12,066 nt of DNA from NCBI GenBank assembly GCA_021825035.1, contig JAKAIQ010000037.1, positions 1 to 12,066 on the forward strand. The letters are read 5' to 3'. This document shows, one piece after another, positions 1 through 5,804 of the stretch. Position numbers and translations under genes: made by a program. Within the stretch, counting starts at the first letter, position 1; the number at the start of each line of letters is the position of its first letter. Source of the stretch: Deltaproteobacteria bacterium (GTDB lineage: Bacteria > Desulfobacterota > GWC2-55-46). The notes beneath the pieces are model-generated. The model ran no database searches. It saw only the letters and a program-made list of their open reading frames with translations, and was not told the origin of the DNA.

Positions 1-1289
1 CGCCCTTTTTTTATCTTCACGCCGAGAATCCGTCTACGGTTACCTTTGTCGTCACAAAAGACCATACCTACGTCATGCCCGTAACGTTGCTCCTTTTTGC
101 CGGATTTTTTTTTGGCGCAGCCTTCGCGGTATTGAATTCATTACTGATAGACGCCAGAAGGGCGATAAGAGAGATGCGGGCGAACCGAGAGAAAAAGCTC
201 CTCGCCCTGGCCGTTGAAAATTACACTAAAGGGATGGATGCCTTCATGAAGGGCGACACCGCCGAGGCGAGAGGTCTCATCGAAAAGGCTCTTAAGGCAA
301 ATTCTGCCGACGTCGGGATGATCATAAGCCTTTCGGAGACATTTGCGAGGGAGAACAGACCCAAGGAGGCCCTGAGGGTGTTGGAGAACGGGGCCGTATC
401 CAACCCGCACTCGGTAGGGATTCTCATGGCGATCGCACGATGCGCCGCAGATTCAGGGGATTCTGTAAGGGCGGCAAGGGCATATGAGGAGGTTCTGCGG
501 CTCGATCCCAAAAACCCGCATGTCCTTAAAAGACTCCGTGAACTCAGAATAAAGGAGCAGGCATGGAATGAAGCGGCCGGTCTCCAGAGGAAGATAGTCG
601 ACTGCGAGCAGGATGAGACTCTGCGTAAAAAGGAAAGCAAGCTCCTGACCGGCCTTCTCTTCGAGGCCGCCAGAGGGCTCCTTGACGAAGGCAAGCTCAA
701 TGAATCGGTTGCGAAGGTCAAAGAAGTCCTCAAAAACGACAAGTCCTTCGTGCCCGCGCACCTGCTTCTCGGCGAGACGCTGTACAGGCAGGGTAATGTG
801 AAAAACGCGGTCAAAGTCTGGGAAAAGGCTCATAGCAGACATCCTAATTCCGAATCTCTTTTCTTGAGACTTGAAGACGCTTATATAAAGGAATCCGTCC
901 CGGAGAAGATCCTTGAGAAGTATAAAAGGGAGATAATGTCACGCCCGAACAACACTAACCTGAGGCTTCTCCTGGCCAGGCTTTATTTAAGGCTCGAGAT
1001 GGTGGACGCCGCCATAGAGGAACTTGAGAGGCTCCGACTGGATGGCGAGGATACCTTCTACCCACAGATACTTCTCGGTGAAGCGTACCTGAGGCGCAAA
1101 CAGGGCGGTAAAGCGGCTTTTCTCTATCACAGGGCATTAAGCCTCGGAAGTGAATTCATACCGCCGTTCACGTGCCTGAACTGCGGACAAAATTCCAAGT
1201 CATGGGAACCGAGATGCCGGTCTTGCGGCGAATGGGATACGCTTGCTATGGGTAACGCTGTCTCAAAAGCATCGCCTGCCCGCGCTTAA
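1..1289 (+). CDS. lapB: LapA-LapB-like fusion: membrane-anchored TPR protein with C-terminal zinc ribbon (5' partial)
   Basis: The frame is open from base 3 to the TAA at 1287-1289, so the true start lies left of the window; the Met at 75 is probably internal. The residues before it (ENPSTVTFVV...) and the hydrophobic segment after it (about residues 3-23 counted from Met75), followed by a basic stretch, match the second half of LapA/DUF1049 proteins. A long TPR-rich helical region follows (about residues 45-360). The end carries CLNC...CRSC (Cys 367, 370, 381, 384), the rubredoxin-like metal site typical of LapB. In E. coli, LapA and LapB are separate inner-membrane proteins and LapB controls lipopolysaccharide synthesis through LpxC turnover. 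Here they appear to be one polypeptide. A similar role in envelope assembly is inferred. gpmI follows after 55 bases with no terminator seen, so co-transcription is possible. Confidence 0.85.
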   Translation, partial: PFFYLHAENPSTVTFVVTKDHTYVMPVTLLLFAGFFFGAAFAVLNSLLIDARRAIREMRANREKKLLALAVENYTKGMDAFMKGDTAEARGLIEKALKANSADVGMIISLSETFARENRPKEALRVLENGAVSNPHSVGILMAIARCAADSGDSVRAARAYEEVLRLDPKNPHVLKRLRELRIKEQAWNEAAGLQRKIVDCEQDETLRKKESKLLTGLLFEAARGLLDEGKLNESVAKVKEVLKNDKSFVPAHLLLGETLYRQGNVKNAVKVWEKAHSRHPNSESLFLRLEDAYIKESVPEKILEKYKREIMSRPNNTNLRLLLARLYLRLEMVDAAIEELERLRLDGEDTFYPQILLGEAYLRRKQGGKAAFLYHRALSLGSEFIPPFTCLNCGQNSKSWEPRCRSCGEWDTLAMGNAVSKASPARA

Positions 1290-1344
1290 AATGCCGTTTT
1301 GTTTCAACGCCAAGCACATCCCATAAAATAAGGAGAACTTAAGA

Positions 1345-2877
1345 GTGACGCCGGTCTGTCTCATAGTCATGGACGGGTGGGGTATAAACCCGGATAAGGA
1401 AGGCAATGCAACGGTCCTTGCCAGAACTCCTAATCTTGCCAAGCTGTATAAAAAATATCCTGTAACCTCGATTGATACCTCCGGACTTTCGGTTGGCCTT
1501 CCTGAAGGGCAGATGGGAAATTCCGAAGTCGGGCACCTTACGATGGGCGCCGGGCGCATCATGTATCAGGAGCTTACAAGAATAGGAAAGTCGATTGAAA
1601 GCGGGGAATTCTTCAAAAATCCTGTATTGAACGGGCTTATCGACGACATCAGGGAAAAGGGTACGGCGCTCCACCTGATGGGCCTTCTCTCGGACGGAGG
1701 CGTTCACAGCCATATAAACCATCTTTTCTCCCTGATCGAAGCGGCTAAGAAAAAAGGCGTTGGCGAGGTTTTCATCCATGCGTTCATGGATGGCAGGGAC
1801 ACCCCTCCCTCAAGCGGGAAAGGATACATGGAAAGGCTTGTAAGTTATTTGAAAGGCGCGGGTCTCGGCTCGGTTGCGACTGTTTCCGGCAGGTTCTACG
1901 CAATGGACAGGGACAACAGGTGGGAGAGGATTAAAAAGGCGTACGATGCCATTGTAAAAGGAGAAGGGTTGAAGGCGAAAGACCCGGTTGAGGCCATAGA
2001 GGCCGCTTACGGCAACGATGAAACCGATGAGTTTGTCACCCCTACGGTCGTAATCGATAAAAATGGGGCGCCGAGGACTGTCAGGGCAGGGGATGGCATG
2101 ATTTTCTTTAACTTCAGGGCTGACAGGGCGAGGGAGATAACGAAGGCCTTTGTGAATAATGACTTTGACGGGTTCGAGCGTGGTGATCGGATGCGATTGA
2201 CCGGTTTCGTCTGCATGACGCAATATGACGTTAAATTAAGTCTTCCGGTACTCTTCAAGCCCCAGAGCCTTGTTAACATACTCGCCGACATATTAAGCGC
2301 GAAAAAACTCCGTCAGTTCAGGGTGAGTGAAACGGAGAAGTACGCTCATGTAACCTTTTTCTTTAATGGCGGCAGGGAAGAGCCGTATCCAGGGGAAGAT
2401 AGGCTTCTTATTCCTTCGGCAAAGGACGTTCCGACCTATGACAAAAAACCGGAGATGCGAGCAATTGAAATAGCGTCCGCCGCTGTCGAGAAGATAAATT
2501 CCGGGGGTTATTCTTTTATCCTGATGAACTTCGCCAACGGCGACATGGTAGGGCATACCGGCGTTCTTGAAGCCGCGATAAAGGCGTGCGAGACCGTAGA
2601 CAGGGCTGTGGGGATGGTGACTGAAGCCGCCCTGATGCGCGGTTGGGCGGTCTTAATAACATCGGATCATGGCAATGCCGAGATGATGATAGACGGAACT
2701 ACCCATTTCCCGCACACTGCACACACTACCAATCCGGTGCCGCTGATACTTGTCGATGACAGAGAAAAGGGGATCAAGCTAAGAGCAGGGGGAGGACTTG
2801 AGGACGTGGCCCCGACGGTATTGAAGATAATGGGTATCGAGAAACCCGCGGAGATGACCGGAACGCCTATTTTTTGA
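1345..2877 (+). CDS. gpmI: 2,3-bisphosphoglycerate-independent phosphoglycerate mutase
   Basis: Interconverts 3-phosphoglycerate and 2-phosphoglycerate in glycolysis/gluconeogenesis using two metal ions (usually Mn2+) and a phosphoserine intermediate; cytoplasmic. The product is 510 residues, the usual length for the family. Visible motifs: VMDGWG with metal-ligand Asp10, the catalytic Ser60 in MGNSEVGH, HINHL and MDGRDTPP in the insert domain, then TSDHGNAEMM and HTAHTTNPVP carrying the remaining metal ligands of the alkaline-phosphatase-like fold. The start is GTG at 1345, supported by AGGAG at 1331-1335 with 9 bases of spacing. It lies just downstream of the LapA/LapB-like gene and converges with the DUF3553 gene on the other strand. 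No missing catalytic residue was noticed. Confidence 0.97.
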   Translation: MTPVCLIVMDGWGINPDKEGNATVLARTPNLAKLYKKYPVTSIDTSGLSVGLPEGQMGNSEVGHLTMGAGRIMYQELTRIGKSIESGEFFKNPVLNGLIDDIREKGTALHLMGLLSDGGVHSHINHLFSLIEAAKKKGVGEVFIHAFMDGRDTPPSSGKGYMERLVSYLKGAGLGSVATVSGRFYAMDRDNRWERIKKAYDAIVKGEGLKAKDPVEAIEAAYGNDETDEFVTPTVVIDKNGAPRTVRAGDGMIFFNFRADRAREITKAFVNNDFDGFERGDRMRLTGFVCMTQYDVKLSLPVLFKPQSLVNILADILSAKKLRQFRVSETEKYAHVTFFFNGGREEPYPGEDRLLIPSAKDVPTYDKKPEMRAIEIASAAVEKINSGGYSFILMNFANGDMVGHTGVLEAAIKACETVDRAVGMVTEAALMRGWAVLITSDHGNAEMMIDGTTHFPHTAHTTNPVPLILVDDREKGIKLRAGGGLEDVAPTVLKIMGIEKPAEMTGTPIF

Positions 2878-2884
2878 GGGCCTT

Positions 2885-2907
2885 CGCCTAACCGGGGTTT
2901 GGCGTTT
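2885..2907 (+). terminator. Weak candidate terminator after gpmI
   Basis: An imperfect inverted repeat begins 8 bases after the gpmI stop: arms 2885-2893 and 2896-2904 pair as four GC pairs, a T-T mismatch, then three more pairs around a small loop. Only TTT follows, so it is a poor intrinsic terminator. Its place between two convergent genes is what makes it worth listing. Confidence 0.3.
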
Positions 2908-2935
2908 CATCTGATAAAATAAGTGTTTTTTGGCA

Positions 2936-3169
2936 TTAAGGCTTGTCTACGAGCCTGATGCCCGCATGGTAGCAGCACCAGAGGCTTTCCATGTTATTGT
3001 CGAATGTTTTCTCGCCGGCGTGACGAAAGTCTATCCTTACCATGCTTGCCCCGCCAGGTATGGTCGAATTCATCTCCGCAACCACTCGTCCCGTACCCCA
3101 TTCAGGATGCCGGAGATGTATTACGACTTCCCCTACGGAAAGAAATAATTTTCTGATTTCCCTGTGCAT
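2936..3169 (-). CDS. Small DUF3553-family protein
   Basis: A 77-residue protein read from 3169 down to the stop at 2936-2938. The core, HPEWGTGRVV followed by a Gly-rich segment, VRIDFRHAGEK and a C-terminal part with LWCCYHAGIRL, resembles DUF3553 proteins, short single-domain proteins known from Deltaproteobacteria such as Geobacter, whose function is not established. No signal peptide or membrane segment is visible. It is the only convincing - strand gene here and converges with gpmI. The ATG at 3169 lacks a clear Shine-Dalgarno sequence. The conserved part starts around residue 11, so the exact start is uncertain. The + strand frame across the same bases (2930-3148) shows no recognisable domain and is taken as a shadow. 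Confidence 0.8.
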   Translation of the reverse strand: MHREIRKLFLSVGEVVIHLRHPEWGTGRVVAEMNSTIPGGASMVRIDFRHAGEKTFDNNMESLWCCYHAGIRLVDKP

Positions 3170-3382
3170 AGAGCTGCGCGGCTACTTTTAAATATCCTCT
3201 TTTTGCATGCTTCGGTCAAGAAGAATTTCGATTACCTTTGGCGCGATTTTTTCATGGATGGAAACCATGGCGCCGAATCTGCTTTCATGCGACTTGGTTG
3301 CGAAGGTTCGGCTGGGCTATCGATTAATGGCATACTTACCTGTGGATGTTGCGCCTTTTGCCGCGCTCGTTCGCATTGTTTC
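3170..3382. other. Non-coding stretch between divergent DUF3553 and methyltransferase genes
   Basis: Together with the leader to 3575 this gives about 400 bases without a convincing gene. Apart from the - strand promoter candidate and a possible 26-codon micro-ORF on the - strand (3268 down to 3188), nothing is recognisable. The longer open frames crossing it on both strands are compositionally poor, lack ribosome sites and have no recognisable domains. Confidence 0.55.
3191..3219 (-). promoter_or_regulatory. Candidate promoter for the DUF3553 gene
   Basis: Read on the - strand, TTGACC (3219-3214) and GATATT (3196-3191) are separated by 17 bases, matching the sigma70 consensus at 5/6 and 4/6 positions. 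Transcription would begin near 3184, about 15 bases before the ATG at 3169. A pattern match only. Confidence 0.3.
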
Positions 3383-3411
3383 ATGACAATTTGAAAATAA
3401 TGAGATATAAT
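3383..3411 (+). promoter_or_regulatory. Sigma70-type promoter upstream of the DUF185 methyltransferase
   Basis: ATGACA at 3383-3388 and a perfect TATAAT at 3406-3411 are separated by exactly 17 bases, matching the consensus at 5/6 and 6/6. Predicted initiation is near 3418. This gives an untranslated leader of about 158 bases to the preferred start at 3576. Confidence 0.7.
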
Positions 3412-3464
3412 AACGCTAAACAAAATCGGAGCCGATCCGGCGTTTAATATGCCAGGATAAAGAC

Positions 3465-3508
3465 ATGCGGCCCGAAAATGGAGATCCATAAAATATGGAT
3501 ATGTCCAT
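3465..3508 (+). promoter_or_regulatory. Leader with 8-codon mini-ORF and two mutually exclusive hairpins
   Basis: ATG at 3465, preceded by AGGA (3454-3457), opens an 8-codon frame (MRPENGDP) ending at TAA 3489-3491. The stop lies in a hairpin formed by ATCCATA (3484-3490) and TATGGAT (3494-3500) with a 3-base loop. The right arm can instead pair with TCCAT (3504-3508) through ATGGA (3495-3499). The two structures cannot coexist, so a leader-peptide switch is possible. No U-tract follows, so if it acts, translation control is more likely than termination. All of this is inference from pattern. Confidence 0.3.
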
Positions 3509-3575
3509 GATAGGGTGTCTTCCGGATGTTTTGCCTTTCCGCATGCGGCTACAAACGCGCTCTTCGAGGTGGCGG

Positions 3576-4742
3576 ATGCCAGAGGGACAGGGGCTTCGTC
3601 CAGGTTGGGCAGAAACATCGAATGATAAGCCCGGACCGGCAAGCGAGATATTTAGGCGTATTTCCAGAAAGGGGCCTATAACGTTCGCTGAGTTCATGGA
3701 TGTGGCGCTCTACTGGCGAGATGGAGGATATTATACCTCTTCGCGCAACATATGGGGCAGGGGGGGGGACTACATAACGAGCGTCGACGTAAGCCCCGTT
3801 TTTTCGAGACTCCTTGCCAGAGAGATTCATGAGATGTGGCTTATCCTCGGCAGACCCTCTGATTTCGACCTTATCGAACCAGGGGCCGGGCGCGGTTGGT
3901 TGTCCAAAGGTATCCTTTCGGCTGCAAAAGACCATTACCCAGACCTTTACCCGTCGCTCAGGGTCAGTCTCATCGAAAAAAATCGATTTTTAAGAGAGTT
4001 TCGCGCTGAACGGACAACATGGTATTCAGATATGACGGAGATTGAAGGCCCTCTTGTCGGCTGTATCATATCGAACGAACTGATCGACAGCTTCCCGGTC
4101 CACAGGGTCGAATGCAGAGATGGGATCAAGGAGGTCTATGTCAATTCCGACGCGCATTCCTTTCGTGAAGTATACGGGCGCCCGTCCAGTCCTCGGATTG
4201 AAGAGTATTTCAGAAAGGTGGGCATAACCCTCGTGGAAGGGCAGAAGTGCGAGGTGAATCTCGATGCGGCGAGATGGATCCATGCGGCGACTGCATTGTT
4301 GGAGCGGGGGTTTGTCATAACTATCGACTATGGGCTCCCGGCGCGCGAGCTTTTCGCCCCGGAAAGGAAAGACGGAACGCTTCTATGCCACTTCAGGCAC
4401 TCCGTAAACTGCGACCCATTTGCCAACATCGGCATGCAGGACATAACCGCGCATGTGGATTTTACAACGATTGTCGCCGAAGGCAGACGGTCAGGTCTTG
4501 AGCTTACCGGGTTTACTACCCAGAAGAACTTCCTTCTCGGCCTTGGAATACTCGATGAGCTTGCAGGTCCTGCGTCAGGCATAGAGGCGTGCGATAAAAT
4601 AAGGCACAACCAGGCTATAAAGGAGCTTATCATGCCAGACGGCATGGGGGATGCCTTCAAGGTGTTGGTGCAGCATAAAGGCGTTGAGAAGCGCGATCTC
4701 ATTGGTTTTTCGTTCAAGGACATGAGCAGGTGTCTTTTTTAG
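3576..4742 (+). CDS. MidA/NDUFAF7-type SAM-dependent methyltransferase (DUF185)
   Basis: A class I methyltransferase of the DUF185/MidA family. The mitochondrial relative NDUFAF7 methylates an arginine of the complex I subunit NDUFS2; bacterial substrates are not established. Counting from Met at 3576 (388 residues): GPITFAEFMDVALY (33-46) and GRGGDYIT (61-68), the family N-terminus; the SAM-binding loop EPGAGRG (101-107); SNELIDSFPV (166-175); and the family signature around CHFRH, then GMQDITAHVDF (286-296). The frame is open from ATG 3495, but the extra 27 residues are Arg-rich and unlike the family, while GAGG at 3566-3569 sits 6 bases before 3576; the later start is preferred. Codons 61-65 contain a run of nine G (3760-3768), a slippage-prone tract, with the frame intact. 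No complex I gene is nearby to suggest a substrate. Confidence 0.88.
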   Translation: MPEGQGLRPGWAETSNDKPGPASEIFRRISRKGPITFAEFMDVALYWRDGGYYTSSRNIWGRGGDYITSVDVSPVFSRLLAREIHEMWLILGRPSDFDLIEPGAGRGWLSKGILSAAKDHYPDLYPSLRVSLIEKNRFLREFRAERTTWYSDMTEIEGPLVGCIISNELIDSFPVHRVECRDGIKEVYVNSDAHSFREVYGRPSSPRIEEYFRKVGITLVEGQKCEVNLDAARWIHAATALLERGFVITIDYGLPARELFAPERKDGTLLCHFRHSVNCDPFANIGMQDITAHVDFTTIVAEGRRSGLELTGFTTQKNFLLGLGILDELAGPASGIEACDKIRHNQAIKELIMPDGMGDAFKVLVQHKGVEKRDLIGFSFKDMSRCLF

Positions 4743-4814
4743 AGCGGCCTTGTATTATTCTGGATTATGTGTTAATTGTACGTGCAGTATTCAACGATCC
4801 GTAGATCCGGGAAT

Positions 4815-4845
4815 CCGTCGGAGACGCACGTCCGTCTGCCGGCGG
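4815..4845 (+). repeat. Strong stem-loop between the methyltransferase and zinc-ribbon genes
   Basis: The left arm 4815-4826 pairs with 4833-4845 over 12 base pairs (one G-U, one bulged G at 4838) around a 6-base loop at 4827-4832. It is the strongest inverted repeat I found in the non-coding part of the window. What follows is A/T-rich (including TATAAT at 4849-4854) but has no continuous T-run, so it is not a textbook terminator. It could be a weak terminator for the upstream gene, an mRNA-stabilising or leader hairpin for the zinc-ribbon gene 31 bases downstream, or a DNA operator over a promoter whose -10 is the TATAAT; the matching -35 (around 4826-4831) is poor. Confidence 0.6.
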
Positions 4846-4876
4846 CCTTATAATTAAGTTTAATCCAGGGGGAAGT

Positions 4877-5071
4877 ATGGCGGAAGAGAAGAAAGACAGG
4901 GAAGAAAAAGGCAAGAAGGCGGAAAAAGAAAAGAAACACGTCTGCTCCATATGCGGCAGGCCTTCTGAGACCGTCATATGCCACGCCTGCGAGGACAGGA
5001 TCAGGGGCGAGGCGCTTGAGCACAAACACGAGGTCGACAAGGCGGGAAGGACAGATTCCGGGAGGAGATAG
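4877..5071 (+). CDS. Small Lys/Glu-rich zinc-ribbon protein of unknown function
   Basis: A 64-residue protein. Residues 2-20 are a highly charged Lys/Glu tail, followed by CSIC (Cys 23, 26) and CHAC (Cys 35, 38), a compact CxxC-x8-CxxC arrangement expected to hold one zinc ion, then a charged C-terminus. AGGGGGA at 4867-4873 lies close before the ATG and is a strong ribosome site. There is no signal peptide or membrane segment, so it should be cytoplasmic. The gene stands alone between a stem-loop and an intrinsic terminator, so it is probably transcribed as a single small unit. The fold points to nucleic-acid or protein binding, but I do not recognise a characterised relative and assign no function. 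Confidence 0.8.
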   Translation: MAEEKKDREEKGKKAEKEKKHVCSICGRPSETVICHACEDRIRGEALEHKHEVDKAGRTDSGRR

Positions 5072-5093
5072 TTTGTTGAAGTCTTTTTAGGGT

Positions 5094-5120
5094 CGATGCC
5101 GCCTTGAGGCATTGTTTTTT
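5094..5120 (+). terminator. Intrinsic terminator after the zinc-ribbon gene
   Basis: Arms 5094-5100 and 5108-5114 pair over 7 base pairs (one G-U) around a 7-base loop, followed directly by a T-rich run ending in six T at 5115-5120. It begins 22 bases after the stop codon. Confidence 0.72.
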
Positions 5121-5169
5121 GTTGAGCGGGTTACCCGATGGCTTTAAATGAATGGGTGCGGCTCAAAAG

Positions 5170-5195
5170 ATGGTCCTGCGAAGTTCGCATGGTCC
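5170..5195. promoter_or_regulatory. Palindrome flanked by direct repeats upstream of the diiron gene (candidate operator)
   Basis: TGCGAA-G-TTCGCA (5177-5189) is a perfect 13-base palindrome with an odd centre. A 7-base direct repeat, ATGGTCC, lies on its left at 5170-5176 and overlaps its last base on the right at 5189-5195. The site is about 60-80 bases before the diiron protein gene. Such symmetry is typical of a dimeric repressor site, and the gene behind it suggests a metal- or redox-responsive regulator, but it matches no named box that I can identify. Confidence 0.4.
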
Positions 5196-5267
5196 ATTGC
5201 CGTAATTCCGGCTGAACCGCAGAAATATTCATAACGATATCAATGGAATTCAATGAGCGGAGGAGAT

Positions 5268-5804
5268 ATGCCAGGGAAAAAAAACCTGATCCGGGAACTG
5301 AGCATAGCTTACAATACCGAGATAGCCGGTTATATGTTCTATTCCGCTGCCGCGGAAATGGTCGAGGACAGGAGGGGAAAGAATCTTTTTAGTCATCTCG
5401 CCAATGAGGAATTCGACCACATAAGAGTCATCTCGCGGATATCGGAAGGCCTTAGAAGCGGATCCGAACCCATAGCATACGATCTCGCTCTGAAGGAAAG
5501 CGCTCTGAAGGAAAAAGGCGCGCCTATATTTCCTAAAGAGAACGAACTGATAAAAAGGCTCACGACCAATCAAACCGATCTCAACGCAGTTAAGATAGGG
5601 ATTGAAAGCGAAGAGGCGGCGGTGGATTTCTATTCCAATCTTCTCAAGGACGCAAATAGCCCGGAAGAGAAGGTTTTTCTTACGAAGATACTCGAGATGG
5701 AGAAAGGACATCTGAAGATGTTGAGGTGGGAGAGCGAATCATTAATAAAGACCGGCTTCTGGAGCGGTTACATGGAATACAGCGTTGAGAAGGAGATAGA
5801 TTAG
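5268..5804 (+). CDS. Ferritin-like (rubrerythrin-type) diiron protein
   Basis: A four-helix diiron protein of the ferritin-like superfamily, 178 residues from ATG 5268. Each half supplies one E...ExxH set: Glu18 (in NTEIAGY), Glu48 and His51 (EEFDH), then Glu115 (SEEAAVDFY), Glu145 and His148 (EKGH). This is the rubrerythrin/erythrin arrangement without a rubredoxin tail, as no CxxC pairs are present. Family members reduce peroxide or handle iron in anaerobes; the exact activity is not determined. The frame also offers ATG 5253, but GGAGG at 5259-5263 sits between the two and favours 5268, with a short 4-base spacing. The stop TAG is immediately followed by the ATG of the flavoprotein gene, so the two are co-transcribed and probably translationally coupled. 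A palindromic site upstream may control the pair. Confidence 0.88.
   Translation: MPGKKNLIRELSIAYNTEIAGYMFYSAAAEMVEDRRGKNLFSHLANEEFDHIRVISRISEGLRSGSEPIAYDLALKESALKEKGAPIFPKENELIKRLTTNQTDLNAVKIGIESEEAAVDFYSNLLKDANSPEEKVFLTKILEMEKGHLKMLRWESESLIKTGFWSGYMEYSVEKEID

Noticed and set aside
3539..3548. 10-base palindrome CCGCATGCGG
   Set aside because: Too short and isolated to separate from chance; no partner copy near it.
3495..3575. Start of the DUF185 methyltransferase at ATG 3495
   Set aside because: The added 27 residues are Arg-rich and unlike the family; the ribosome site at 3566-3569 favours 3576. It stays possible, with GGAG at 3480-3483 spaced 11 bases away.
3418..3576. Known riboswitch in the methyltransferase leader
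   Set aside because: I compared it by eye with c-di-GMP (GEMM), cobalamin, fluoride and SAM/SAH-type cores and found no match.
3232..3642. 136-codon - strand open frame
   Set aside because: It overlaps the methyltransferase start and the 3383-3411 promoter, has no recognisable domain and looks like a non-coding translation.
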